From: Diabrotica undecimpunctata
Taxonomy: Eukaryota; Arthropoda; Insecta; Coleoptera; Chrysomelidae
DNA length: 64,000 nucleotides
Direction of reading: 5' to 3'
Assembly: GCF_040954645.1 (NCBI RefSeq)
Contig: NC_092810.1
Coordinates: forward strand, 68,260,660 to 68,324,659
Part shown: in pieces, positions 33,897 to 46,564 of the stretch
Layout of the letters: each line of letters starts with the position of its first letter
Numbering within the stretch: position 1 is the stretch's first letter
The notes under the pieces: model-generated
Told to the model about the DNA's origin: nothing
Seen by the model: only the letters and a program-made list of their open reading frames with translations
Database searches by the model: none
Made by a program: the position numbers and the translations under genes

Positions 33897-35200
33897 TTTA
33901 ATTTCACGTGAGTAAAATTAGATATTGGTTCCATTTTTATTGTACAAGTTCACAACAAAACTAACAATTCCACACGTAATTTTTAAAGCTCTAAACAGGC
34001 CGAAATGCAATCTTAATTTGGGACAAGAAAATTTCATATAACTTTGAAATTCTTCGTCACTGGTTTATGACATTAGGTTGGGGATTCTTAGCTGTCATAA
34101 AAACTGTACTATCAATAATTTTCAAACGTAGTGTAGTTGTACGATTTTCGAATCGTTGCCGTACAGTATGAATAAATATGATTGTAATTCATATAAGAAT
34201 GTTTTTGAAATCATGTGTTGTTTTAGTTTCGGATATCAATCTGTTTTAAAATATTTTTATGTCATATTGTAGTAAAAAAACTGGTTATAACAAACATAAT
34301 ATGTTTAACTCATTCAATCTTAGTTTTATTTTCAATAAGGCTGTAAAACATAATCGTTTGATAGTGATTACTTCTAATGTAATGTTTCCAATGTAAGTAC
34401 AACTTTTTAAGTAAATTTTAGTATCATTTGAAAAGTGTAATGCTTTAAGTTGTTGTGTTTTCATAACACTACCAGAGAACTTATTGTACATTAGTTGGTA
34501 ATCTTTGGTAAGATATATATCACATCATCAATATCAAGTACAAACTCAATTACGAAAAAGTTGACCTTGGTCATAGATGTTTTTAAATTGGTAAATTAAT
34601 GTAAAAAATATGCTACAATTTAAGTTTGACTTTTATAATTTGTAAATTGCATTCTTGTTGATTTTTTAATTAATCAAAGGACGGATGAACAAGTTTAGAT
34701 TTTGTTAATGACATATGAGACACACTTTTTAATTAAACATTCATTTTATAAAGAAAATATTGAAACTATGTTTTTCTTTTAATTTCACAAAAAGTTAATC
34801 AATTCAAGACAATTCATTAGACAGAATTATTTATTTATCTCAAATTAAGAGTACCACGATTGTAGTGAGTGACTCATATTTTCAATGTGGACCTTTGCGG
34901 GTCTGAGGGTAAAGGAAATCGACGAGTCATAGGCGTGCGGTTATTATTTAAAAAATAATCAGGATTTTAGAACGAATCATTATAAAAAATATTTTTTATT
35001 TTATAAATGCCCATAAGATTTAATGACATGGGATTAGAAAAAAGATCGTGTAGTAACTTTTAGCACATGTAAAACTCAATTCTTGGTACGAATCAGTACT
35101 AGTAATAAATGGTTCACCTTAACTGAATATTTATTTTCATAAGATATAGAAAATATGTTCAAATAAAAACTAACATTATATATAATTTAATCTGAGTCAT
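33897..35200. other. AT-rich intron sequence, nothing recognised
   Basis: No coding frame or terminal repeat can be supported here. Confidence 0.5.
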
Positions 35201-35458
35201 CTATGTCATCTTCAGATTTAATGTAATTTCAATGAAGTTATCAAGGGTCCACATATTCTTCTCTTCTTTCACTGCATGCTCGATACATTTTATCCACGAC
35301 TGTGAGATTACATTACAGACGGCACTATTAAGCAGATTTTTTACATCATTGTTCTTTGCTACTTTATTTTTTATTCGAGCCCATATAACTTCTATCGGGT
35401 TTAACTCAAAATGGTATGGCGGAAATCGAACTAGAATTACGCCTCGTTCTCGCGCCAT
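35201..35458 (-). pseudogene. DD82E-group transposase C-terminal fragment, copy B
   Basis: This minus-strand fragment contains VRFPPYHFELNPIEVIWARIKNKV, which corresponds to the third catalytic motif (PPYHxxxNPIExxW) of copy A. It is followed by an IEHAVKEEKNMW segment, where copy C has VRHVIEEEQKMWDLDN. The upstream part with the two Asp residues is missing or unrecognisable, so this is a truncated relic. Confidence 0.75.
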
Positions 35459-35860
35459 TTCATATACTATACCCGGTTCACAATTTGTTGATAGCTCACT
35501 ACAAGTTTAACCCTAATTAGAAAACTGAAATACAGAGAGGATAAGTAATACGATATAATAGTAAAAACCAACCTAAAACTGACGGTTTAAGACGTTTTCG
35601 ACTAACCCAACTTATATCTGAAGGAATACAATACCTTATAATCCTATTACGGGGGTATTTTGAATGGTTAGATATGAACGACCAGTGTCGTAGAGTATAT
35701 GATTGAAACATTTATTTGAACTAAATAAATATATTTTTTAAATTGTACTTATGTAAATTGTATTTTTTAATAAAACTTATTTATTTTATTCAAAAATAAA
35801 AAGTTTCTTGCCATTTGTAAAAGATACATTTATTTAATTAAGGAAAAAATTATTTTCGAA

Positions 35861-36120
35861 TCCGGAGAAAACTAATAAATATTTTTGAAAAATTTAAACG
35901 CAGAATGAAAGATTACATTATTACTCAGGGCAGAAAGTTCCTGAAAACTTCTACAGTGTTTATTTTAATATGCTATGTAACAGGGGTGAAAATAAAAGAG
36001 AAAATATAGTATAATTTTTAATTGAAAATATTGCATGCAAAAGAAACTTTTTATTTATCCTAAAAAATATTTCATTCTGCTTTTAAATTTTTCAAAAATG
36101 CTTTTTAGTTTTCTCAGGAT
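35861..36120. repeat. Inverted repeat, about 50-bp arms
   Basis: TCCGGAGAAAACTAATAAAT... (35861-35910) is mirrored at 36070-36120 (TTTCATTCTGCTTTTAAATT...CTCAGGA). A second short pair (AATAAAAAGTTTCTT near 35795 and AAGAAACTTTTTATTT near 36041) is interleaved rather than nested. Confidence 0.65.
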
Positions 36121-36249
36121 TTGAAAAAAAAAATGGATACATTTAAAACACATTGAACGTTTTGACAGGCGACATTTTGCGCCTTTCCCCTTTAATACCT
36201 TACGATTACAACTACTATTACTTACCTTATATAATTACGATTAGAAAAC

Positions 36250-36921
36250 TATTCAAATTCAAAATAAATAGGATCAACTTCGGAATCCGAGTCGTCTTGA
36301 GGGTTAATAATTAGGTTAATAATCTCTACGGTCGCATCAATTATGTTATCAAGATCCCACATTTTTTGTTCTTCTTCTATTACATGTCTTACTGCATCTT
36401 TCCAGTTTTGTTTTGTAATATGTTATAAAGACTCGTATAACAATTCACGTACAACTTGTATTTCAACTCAAATGAGTTCAATTGGATTTATTTCGCAGTG
36501 GTAGAGTGGAAGTCTAAAGACTGTGATGTTTCGCCTTTCCGCCATTTTGTCAACTACGTATTTCTTGAACTAAGATTTGTGTTGCCGGGCAATTTTTAAA
36601 AGTTCTGGATTTTTTTATAGTTAATAATTCCTTTTTGAAATAAAATTCTTGTATTGCACGACGAATGGATTGTTTGATTGTATCATCCAATTTTATTTGT
36701 TTCCTTCATCGTGTCTCAACCTTTAAAGTATTATTATCGTTTGTTTCATCGTCTGTTTTAATTACTCTGTACACACTAGCTTCGGAAACTTTCGTCAAAA
36801 TACTGCATAATGTAACTGCATGGCTTACATTCATATTTGGTTCTCTGGCTCGAAGTCCTTCAAACAAATTTCCGATCATAGTTTTTTCTTCGTGTGTTAA
36901 ATTGTACCGTTTATCAGTCAT
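36250..36921 (-). pseudogene. DD82E-group transposase, internally deleted copy C
   Basis: The N-terminal part (36921-36706) begins MTDKRYNLTHEEKTMIGNLF with an EASVYRVIK helix. Downstream (36560-36250) the minus strand reads MAERRNITVFRLPLYHCEIN followed by PIELI, then VRHVIEEEQKMWDLDN and an acidic tail (NPQDDSDSEVDPIYFEFE). The catalytic core between them, with both Asp residues, is deleted. It shares the order of domains and the acidic tail with copies A and D. Confidence 0.72.
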
Positions 36922-36969
36922 AGTTATTATTTGTCACCAAATTGAATTAAAGTAAATTACAATTCATAA

Positions 36970-37780
36970 AAAGTAAAAACATAAAAGCGCCTTCCACTAA
37001 TAATACTACAAACAATTCTGTTCTGTGCTTTATGAAACACCTGTCAGTGCGCTTATGAAACTGACTTAAAGATAACATACAATGAAAGAACAAAGAACTA
37101 CCTGAACAATGGCGTCTTTGCCAGTTACATTACCAGTTACCGTTACAGAAAGATACAAACTACAACATTGCAGATAACTTCAAGTTAAATCATACACGTT
37201 GACAATGTTGCATTTTCCCTAGAACACAAATCTTTTCCAAAACATGTGAACAGTTTAAAAATAGACCCGTCAAATTATTTAAATGTATTTTATATAAAAT
37301 GAGATCTCTTCTATCTGAACGGATATTCTTTGATAGTCAGAAGAAGAAGATTTTTGTCAATTTTTAAGAGAGTAAACAGATCCTGTAATAATGCACTAAT
37401 TAGTTTATTAAATAATAATTAAATTTTCTCCCTTTGTCGATATTCCAACAACAACAATATTTTTTTCTAAAGGGTAAACGTCCAATTTTACTGGTCTATA
37501 AAAAAACTATTAAAACATGAATCACTTGATACAATTGTGGTTCTTTACTGTATTAAGTCATTTAAAACTTTTCATACTCAAAATTTTTTGTAATGCTAGT
37601 TATTTAGTATGCAACTAACTACATTTAAGAAATGAAATTGAATCAATCAAGCACTTGAAAGCACAGTAGGCCGAGACTAAAATAAAGGTGATGGTCAAAC
37701 AAGCCAGTAAAACATTTTTGGCAATTTAATAGTTTCTGACTTATAGCAGCTTAGATTTTTATTTGAGGTCAAATTTCTTC
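36970..37780. other. AT-rich intron sequence, nothing recognised
   Basis: No gene or repeat structure supported. Confidence 0.45.
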
Positions 37781-37788
37781 TAGTACTG

Positions 37789-38760
37789 TTAAAGTGATTC
37801 TTCTTTGCAGTGCAGTGGGTGGTTGTCCCTGGCAATTTGGATTTCATGACCTAAGTATTTATATTTATGAAATAATCCTATTTCGTTGCAGCCGACTTTT
37901 GGAATTTCGCTTGATATCAGATTTATCATGTATTGTGTCTTTCCAACGTTTATGTTGACACCAAGTTCCTTACAGGCGGCATCTAACTTAGTAAGCATAG
38001 TTCTTATCCCTTTTAAGTTTTCTGTTATCAGAACTATGTCGTCCGCAAATCTCAGGTGGGAGAACATTTCGACGTCGACATTGATCCCTTAGCGCCCCAC
38101 TCTAATTGTTTGAAAGCATGTTCCAGGAACAGGTTCCAGGTAAAGAGTTTAGGAGATAACGTGTCTCGTTATCGGATTCCTCTTATGATTTTTATATATT
38201 TTGGTTGTATTATTTATATGTTTCCGATAAGTCTGGAGTACCAATAATCTATACGACTTTCCTTTAACGCTTTCATAACGCTGTTAATTTCTATCTTTTC
38301 GAATGCTTTACGAAATTCTAGACGAAAACCAGGACCAATGGTGAGTTGTAGTCGATGGATTTGTCTATAATCCACCTTATGCAGTGGAGGTGGTCGTTAG
38401 TGCTAAAGTTATTCATAAAATCCGCCTGTCATAGGTTCGTAAAAATTTAATTTAGTTTTTATTCTTTTTGTTATTCGTGTGAATAGATTGTAAAGTGGTT
38501 TAACAGGTTTATGGGTCGACAATTTTCGAGGTTCTTTGGATCGCCCTTTTTATGTCATAAAATGGTAAGTTCACTGTATCATCTTGTAGGTATTTCGCTT
38601 TGGTGCAGACATAACTTGAGCAATTCCTTTATATTATCTATTATCTTTCTCCTCCAATATTGGCGGCTTCTTAAACAATATTGTCTTCTCCCGGAGCTTT
38701 ATTTCTTTTCATTTTATTCAGTCGTCTGTTGATATATCAGTCATCACTTCCGATCCTTGA
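37789..38760 (-). mobile_element. LINE reverse-transcriptase remnant
   Basis: Minus-strand pieces in RT order: FRKAFEKIEINSVMKALKES, then a damaged GIR(Q)RDTLSPKLFT motif, then MFSHLRFADDIVLITENLKG (the FADD active-site box) and VNINVGKTQYMI. The end is a YKYLGHEIQI motif. Stops and frameshifts occur throughout. This is a different LINE type from the copy at 57214, judging by motif details. Confidence 0.8.
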
Positions 38761-38890
38761 TTGACTACTCTTTTTTTTAATCTTTTAATTTTTCTGTTCG
38801 TTGCTCATCATGGTTTTGTCGAAATAATAAAAATTAGAAAACAATGGTACAGTAGACTTTACTGTAGACTAGCGCGAAGCTCCATACTAT

Positions 38891-39289
38891 TGAAATGAAA
38901 TTTATTTATGTCTTTATTTAATTTATAATGTCTTTATTAAAAGGTTCTTATTTTAATTTATTAAAAAGCACGATAACTTATATTAATTTATTTAACGAAT
39001 GATACATAATTTATATAGGCGAACGTAACATTTAAATCGCGAGCGCGTCTTCAAAATCAACTGACCCCTTCAATTAAAGTTCCGTTATTATATAGGAAAT
39101 CCTGTTATTCGAGAACGGCGGCGATCTCCCCAGAAGCTCAGACCGGTTAAATTTCGGTCTACCTGGACACCTCGAATCGGATGATTCATTATAATTTGGT
39201 TCTAGATCCTTTGCCGAAATTTCTACAACAAAACAGAATTAGTCATAATATATTTACGGTTATTTTAGGCCATGATATTTATCGTAACA
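38891..39289 (-). mobile_element. Solo LTR of the same gypsy family
   Basis: Read on the minus strand it begins TGTTACGATAAATAT and keeps the blocks of the gypsy LTRs (GGCCTAA, ATGACTAATTCTGTTTTGTTGT, AGAAATTTCGG, TCTAGAACC, CAGGATTTCCTATATAA, CGCGCTCGCGA). It ends ATTTCA. CTAT flanks both sides (38887-38890 and 39290-39293), a 4-bp target duplication. At 399 bp it is longer and clearly diverged from the LTRs at 13262 and 27061. No internal region is present, so it is an old copy reduced by LTR-LTR recombination. Confidence 0.85.
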
Positions 39290-39293
39290 CTAT

Positions 39294-40335
39294 ATTTTCG
39301 GTATTTGTAAAATTTAAATAATGCTTTTAAAATTGAATAAAGTAATTTTATTATTTATTAATTTTATAGATTTTAATAAGATTGATACTTTACGGACTGT
39401 TTGTTATATAACGGACTCTCCTCGTGGCGTAAATGGACTGTCCCAACTGTTTACTATCATGGCTATTTCGTATCAAGGCATATTCAATATGTGCTGCTTT
39501 ACAAATGTCTTCCAAAGTAGAGATATGAAAATTCAACTTAAAGTTTTACTAATAACTCTTTTTGTCGCACTTTAATACAATAGTTGAACTGATAATAATT
39601 GTAAAAATCCGACATTTTATTTATATAAAATTATTTTGAAACCATAAGCGTCTGGAATAAAAATTTAATAAGATGATTCACTATTGTTATTGATTGCAGG
39701 ACATTTATGATGATTTTTAAATTTTGACCCTTCGAGAATCGTTACGAATCGAATTCTAGTATCGATCTTTTATTTTGCTGTTTGTTTTACATCTTTTATT
39801 GACAGATGTTCTTTTAATTTTTTATTTTTCATTTAATGTCTGTATTTTGTTAGTTATTTTTCATGCTGTTATTAATTTAAACCTGCTTAGAATAAATATA
39901 TGATGACTAGAAACGAACTGATGGAGAGTAGTGAATCGATATGAAGATCGCTATCTCGTGACGCTACCGTGACGCGTTCTTGCGTCACTTCTTTCGTGAC
40001 GCTCACCTCAGCTTTTTACTATAGAGAAAAAGTAATATAACGTCAGTATAGAAGCTTCGCTGTATTTTTATGAATTAATCTCATGTAAGTTTTTATTGCT
40101 CATATTGTCTTAATTTCATTGTATTTACTGAAAAAATATTTTTAAACTTATTTTAGCATATCCTAATGAAGCAAATAAATTTTTTGAAAGCTAGATATTA
40201 ACAAAGAGTTCCTATTTCTTGCTTATTATTTAGTATATTTTAGTATACATATTCGTTATAAACATGGTAAATATCTATATTTTCTTTATTATTTAATTCT
40301 AATACATAATATTATTTGTTACTGTAACCATCATA
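39294..40335. other. AT-rich intron sequence, nothing recognised
   Basis: A short CGTGACGCT/GTGACGC repeat cluster occurs at 39957-39995. No gene is supported. Confidence 0.45.
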
Positions 40336-42133
40336 TTCCGGCAGCAGGGTACCTTTCTGTACTCATGGTTGGGTGGATTGTTGAAAATTATTCTATATTT
40401 CTATAGAGAATATATTCTATATTTTCAGCGCATTCGGTTTTCCTTATTAAAACGATACCGAATGTGTATTGAAGAAAATGGCGGTCATTTTGAACATTTA
40501 TTGTAATATCATATTTATAGAGGTTATACACATTTTTTGTACTTGTTAATTCATTTAAGCCATTTATTTAGTTGCACGTAATTTTTAAAGGTTAATGAAA
40601 AGTGCCGTAACTCAATAAAAACTGTTTTTTTTTTAAGTGGTAAAAGGCAAAAAAGTTTTAAAAATAATGTGTTAAACTAATGATGCCACAAAATTTATTT
40701 AATTCGAACGTACAAAATGTCAAGTAGTTTAGGAGATATGCAAAAAAACAATTTTTATTTTGTAACTTCAAAGGGCTATAACTTTTTTTTTGTACACTTT
40801 TGTACTAAGGTAAGTTGGATTCAATCAATTTATTTTTGTCTCCGGAATGCGTGATTTAATTTATGACATACCTTTTTGAAACACCCTGTATTATATACAG
40901 TGTGTCTAATTAAGTCTGCATCATATGGGAAACTTTTTTATTACTAATTTTACGAAAAAAAGTTGTTCTTTATAAAAAGTTGTGCATGGTCTAAAACCTC
41001 AGATGCATTCATCAGAAATCAAGTTTTTTTAATCTTATACGAAGTATGTCAAAAAATATGAATTTCGCTCAAGAGTAAATTATCTTTAGATTTCACAATA
41101 TCGAAAATTGGAAAAGCTATTTGGAATTTAAAAATTTTTTTTGTACATTGGAAGGATGTAATTATGTATTAAAGCATAGTTTTTAATTCCAAACAAGTTT
41201 TCATAACAATTTTCGATAATGTGAAATATAAAGGTACTTTACACTTGAGGCGAAATTCATATTTTTTGATATACCTCGTATAAGATTGATAAAATTTGAT
41301 ATCTAATACCTAGTTGAACCTTAGGTTTTAGACCATTTGCAACTTTTTATAAGGAATAATGTGTTTTCGTAAAATATACAATAAAAGAATGTTGGGTATC
41401 TTAACTTTTTATTCTTAAAATTAATAATAAAAAGTTTCCCATATGATGCCGACCATATTGGAGACACTCTATAAAAACTTTATAGATTGAAAGTTATTAA
41501 AAATTATAATTGTCGACAAAATCGAACATTTAGCTTAACTTTTAAGCCTCATAACTTTTTACATGGTGCATATTTCTCTAGAACCTGCCCATAAATATGA
41601 AGTTTGAACCTATTTTGAGAATTTACCGTTGACAAAATAGAAGAAACTTTCTTTTTCAGTGTGCTTGTGATTCTGCAAGGCGATAAGTTATTCGTTTATT
41701 GCTTGTTAACTCAATGAAAATGAAATTTCTTCCATTTTTGTCAATAGTGAATTGTCAAAATACTTTCAAATTTTCTATTTATGTGTAGCTTTTAGAGAAA
41801 TATGCTTCATGTAAAAAGTAATGAGGGCTAAAAGTTTCTTCTTCTAAAAAGAGGATAAATCTTCTATTTCCCGACTTTAAATAACTTTTGAATTATAAAC
41901 TTTTTGTATAAATATACCATATTAAGCATTTTTAATGTATTTTTAGTCATACTTTACGATGGTATTAGTTGTAAATTAAAATATTCAAATTTGAAAATTT
42001 ATTTATAAAAATTCGTATCACTTTTTGAGATGGGGGACCTACATAATCGTATCCAGCCAAAAATTTTGCATAAGAGAATAGTTTTTAACTGTCCACCCTT
42101 CCATGCCTACAGAAAGGTACCCTGTTGCCGGAC
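40336..42133. mobile_element. Inverted-repeat element of about 1.8 kb, unclassified
   Basis: The left end CCGGCAGCAGGGTACCTTTC (40338) matches the reversed right end CCGGCAACAGGGTACCTTTC (ending 42131). The similarity continues for about 60 bp. No transposase remains. A palindromic MITE is nested inside (40897-41471). The target duplication is unresolved. Confidence 0.75.
40897..41471. mobile_element. Palindromic MITE nested in the 40336 element
   Basis: AGTGTGTCTAATTAAGTCTG and CATCATATGGGAAACTTTTT at the left are mirrored by AAAAAGTTTCCCATATGATG and GGAGACACTCT at the right. The arms extend about 250 bp. It is related to the smaller copy at 12106-12387. Confidence 0.8.
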
Positions 42134-43345
42134 TAACGGTGTAAAAGTATAATATATGGCACGAATTGCACCCTGATTGAGCTAAATTAACAGTTATATA
42201 AATTCAGTTTGTACAAGTTACATCCAGTATTACTATTTTGTTACACCATTATTACATTTAGTTAATTTGACTTTATCATCCTAAAAAGCAGTCCAATGTA
42301 AATATAAACGACTATAATACTACCAGCTTATTAAAAAACTGTGCAGCATGATAAAACTAAAATAAATAATTTTTAATTTTGTTACATTATTTTTGCAAAA
42401 GGAAAACGTTCTAATTCCCCTCCTGTTCGGTTATCATTACTTTATCAGTTAGTCTACATAATTTAATACCTGAATCTAATTGCCCCGTCAAACATTTTAT
42501 TTTCAGATCTTGCATGCGTATTGATAGACTTAACAACATATTTTTAAAAAAAAACTATTAGCTGAGTTGCATGACCTTTAGAAGAGAAAACATACCCAAA
42601 CATGGCAAAGGAGTATACCTATCGAGATTTAGAAAAATACGTGAGTAATATAGGTTGTATTTGATTTTCTGTTATCTATTTGTTTAGAAGTATTGCTTTA
42701 TTTTAGAATAATTTGTCACGTCTGTGTAAACAATAATATATTGTGACAAAGTGTTGCTAGGTTATATAGGGTTATAGGATGGATTAGAAAGTAAAGTATA
42801 TTTTGCCTTTTTGCTTTGTTTGCACTTATCGCTTTGCTTTTTATCTAATATATCATATTAATATTAGTATTAATGAATGTTTATTTAGTAATTATCTTTA
42901 GAAAGTAATTGTTTAAATTAAAAGTAAACTGCATGCTCTAAACATAAATATATGTAGTTTTAAGTACTGGTACTGAATAAGATTTTGAGACAAAATAATA
43001 TGCACACGTTCATGGCCTTTTGATGGTGCTAAATAAAAGTAGTAACTGTAGTAAATGTTTAAAGCTCTCCTAGTCTACTATATTTATTTATTTAGGTATT
43101 TTCTTCACTAATCCTATTTTTCACCAGTCATCATTTATAAAATCTTTCTTTTTAAGCTTATCTCTGTAGTGTCATCTCGTTTTGTTATGTGCACCGGAAA
43201 GCTTTCATTATTTAAAACATTTAATAAATAATACATAATATTTCTAGATAGCTTCATGATTTCTTAATATTTTCGTAAACAAATCATCTTGATATCACTA
43301 TTATTAAAAAATAAAACTACGTTCAAAGCATTACGTGATTTTTTA
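42134..43345. other. AT-rich intron sequence; end contains a partial repeat
   Basis: No gene found. The last about 80 bp (43269-43345) are a direct copy of sequence inside the adjacent element (43625-43697). Confidence 0.5.
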
Positions 43346-45281
43346 CTCTCCAAAATTAACGCACCACGTCAACTGTACCATAATTTTTAAGCTATTTTTC
43401 TTTCGAATCCTTAATTGGATTTCGATGATTTTTTTTTTCGCCATCCAGATCCATTTCTAAGTAATTATGGTAATAATATTTTCTGGGATCTATCAACGTT
43501 TTACCCATATAAGGAGTATAAAAATAAAGTTGTTTTCATCTTATTTTGCAACACCCTATAAAATTTATTAGAAGCAAACGCTACGTGTATTTAATATTTC
43601 GAAATAGATTAGTTGTTTTAAACATTTTCGTAAAAAAATTATGGATATATTTATTATCAGAAAAGAAAATTACGTTCAAAGCATAACGTGATTTTATTGA
43701 ATTGTAATACTCATTAATGGAAGCAGTTAGTTGGCTATGAAAAATAAAACAATTTGACAGGACAGATTTAGACTGTCGATATTGTTCACGTTTTAATAAA
43801 TTATTTTGCTGTTTTACGTATATAAGTTGACATGGACCGTATTTTAAGAAATCTGAGCCGAGATGAATGTGTTCAGGTAATTACTTTAGCTGATGTAGGG
43901 TTAAGTTAGCGTGAAATAAGCTTGAGGTTAAGAGTATCTCATTCTCATACTACAATATCACAAGTCATTCAACGTTTTCGAGAAACAAACGACAATACGA
44001 GACGGCGTAGACAAGGAAGGGGAAGACTCACAACACTACGTGAAGATCAGTTTATCAAGCTTCGTACTATAAGAGAACTTGTCAAAATGAGACATTTACA
44101 AATACAAGAGGCAGATGCATATAATATTCAAATTAGTAAAAACACTATACAAAGGCGTCTCGCTAAACAAGATCTGTATATAAGGATACCAGTCAGAGCA
44201 CCAGTTTAAAACACTACTCGTAGAAGTAGACTACAATTTGCCAGAGAGTACCTTGACTGGAATGTTGATGACTCGGACCACGTGCTGTTCACTGATGAAC
44301 CGAGGTATTATTTATATAGCTCAGATAGACGTGTGAGAGTTATTCGATGGCAAAGAGAAACGCTACTCACAGTACAATATATGACCTATTACTTTATTCA
44401 ATGGAGGATCTGTAATGTGTTGGGAAGGAATATCTCTTAGAGCGCGAACGGACCTTGTTGCTTTACGAAGAGGTTCCTTAACAAGTGAAACGTATAATAC
44501 AGACATTTTGTCTAACCATGTAGTTACTTTTGCTCCTTACATAGGAAATAATTTTTTTAATGCATTATAATGATCCACCACATGGTTCACGAGTGCTCCG
44601 TGATTATTTGGACGAGGTTGGAATACAAACCATGAACTGACCACCCTGCAGCCCTGATCTAAGTCCCATAGATAATTTGTGGGATATTATTGATCCACCA
44701 CCTGTTTCCTTGACGATATACAAGTTATGGTGAGAGAAGTTTGGGATGCGATTGATCAAGACCAAATACGCCGCTTGATTTTAAGTATGCCTCGTTGCTG
44801 TGGAGAAGTAATTAGATGTAGAGGTGGAAATACTCGTGTTTTTGGAAGAGGAAATTGTTAAAGATTGTTAAGGTTATATTTTCTTAGTCTTTAGTTGTAT
44901 TAAATGTCTATAAAGTTTATGTAAGTAGTGTTTTATTTGCTTTAAATGTTAATACAATCTTTAATAATAAAGTTATCGAGATACTTCATTACGAAAATCT
45001 TGAGAAAGGATAAAACTATCTTAAAATATTAATAAGATGTGGCGTTTCTTTCTAATGAATTCCACAGGGTGTTGTAAAATACGATGAAAAAAAAACAACT
45101 TTAGTTTTACACCCCGTATACGGGTAAAACGTTGATATTTTTAAAAAAACATTAATACTGTGATTTACTAGAAATAGACCTATAATTTAAGAAAAAAATC
45201 ATCAAAATCCAATTATCCGTTCAGAAGAAAAATAGCTTCAAACTTATGGTACATTTAAGGTGGTGCGTTAAATTTGGACAG
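43346..45281 (+). mobile_element. Tc1-like transposon with long (about 340 bp) terminal inverted repeats
   Basis: TA flanks both ends (43344-43345 and 45282-45283). The left end begins CTCTCCAAAATTAACGCACC and the right end, read inward, CTGTCCAAATTTAACGCACC. Homology between the ends extends inward to about 43690 and 44930. The interior holds a broken Tc1-type transposase in the plus strand. Confidence 0.88.
43832..44862 (+). pseudogene. Tc1-like transposase pseudogene
   Basis: It starts at ATG 43832 (MDRILRNLSRDECVQVITLA), followed by paired helix-turn-helix segments (SHTTISQVIQRFRE; ISKNTIQRRL). The core shows VLFTDEPRYYL (first Asp) and, in another frame, a damaged P.L.PIDNLWDI motif. 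The C-terminus is VREVWDAIDQDQIRRLILSM...RGGNTRV. In-frame stops occur at 43907 and 44207, and frameshifts follow. The length and motif order fit Tc1 transposases of about 340 residues. Confidence 0.85.
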
Positions 45282-45283
45282 TA

Positions 45284-45284
<1 letters not shown>

Positions 45285-45349
<65 letters not shown>
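45285..45349. repeat. (TA)n microsatellite
   Basis: Starts right after the TA target of the Tc1-like element. Confidence 0.95.
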
Positions 45350-45352
<3 letters not shown>

Positions 45353-45480
45353 TATATATGAGTAGTGGTCCAAAAATAAATACAAACGATTGGAGGATGT
45401 TCGATGTCATTTTAGAAATCTCTTTGCGCTCAGGATAGCAATAGGGTGAGCTGCGCGCAAACCATAGGAGGGATGCAGAA

Positions 45481-46564
45481 TGGACTACCTAAGTCTGACA
45501 TCACAATGAGCGGGGATTTTAAAAAGCTTTCCAAACATTTCTAATTTGTGTGTATTTGTCCCATAAGAAGTTGTAAATATTGGTTTTTTTAATTGTTTGA
45601 AAAATAAATAAGGACTTTTGGTTATGAACATTCATTCTGTGCGATTGGTATTATTTGTTGTTCGTGAATTTGTGAAGTAAGAATATCAAAATATTAAGAT
45701 ATTTACCATGTTTGTTCATATTTTAAGGTTATGTTATTGTTTGATTAAAACTTTAATGATTTTTTTACTGTATTTCAAGATATTTTATTGTTGTTTTTAT
45801 CAGGATTATTTTAAAATAAATCAATAAATCACTGAATTTATTTACGAAGCTGAAAAATATTTAAATTGATGTTTTATTTGTTTTATTGTTTTTTCGTTGA
45901 CAGTGATTTTATCCTCTAAATGACTAAAGATATTCGTTTTCTCGTAGTTTAAGTTGTAATAAAACATTCTGTGGAAACCTTTCTATAAAATGTCAATAAT
46001 GAGTGTTTAAAAAAATCTTTTTTGAATGTTGTAATAGTTTTTGAGTTTATTTTTTAGATCTGGGCATATAATGGCTAATAAACATGTGTGGAAGATATCC
46101 AGTATTACTGAATTTTTCAGTAATGACAACAAAACTACTATTAACTATTTAAACTACGAGAAAACGAATATATTTAGTCTTTTAGGGGATAAAATCACTA
46201 GCACTTAAAAAATAATAAAACAATAATTTAAATATTTTTTAACTTCGTAAACAAATTCAATGATTTATTGATTAATTTTGAAATAACCCCGATAAAAACA
46301 AAAACAATAACATAACCTTAAAATAAGAACATTCATAGTAAATATCTTAATACTTTGATATACTTACCTCACAAATTCACGAACAACAAATAATACCAAT
46401 CGCACAGAATGAATGTTTATAACCAAAAGTCCTTATTTATTCTTCAAACAATTAAAAAAATCAATATTTTCATCGTCTTATGGGACAAATACATACAAAT
46501 TAGAAATGTTTGGAAATGTTTTTAAAAACCCCGCCCATTAAGACGTCAGAGCTTAAGTAGTCCA
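45481..46564. repeat. 1.1-kb palindrome, arms about 450 bp
   Basis: TGGACTACCTAAGTCTGACA at 45481 is mirrored at the right end (46540-46564), and the match continues inward to about 45960 and 46145. Diagnostic blocks present in both arms include TTCATTCTGTGCGATTGGTA, TTGTTGTTCGTGAATTTGTG and CTCGTAGTTTAA. The loop of about 185 bp contains its own small hairpin (ATTACTGAA/TTCAGTAAT). No coding capacity. Confidence 0.9.
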
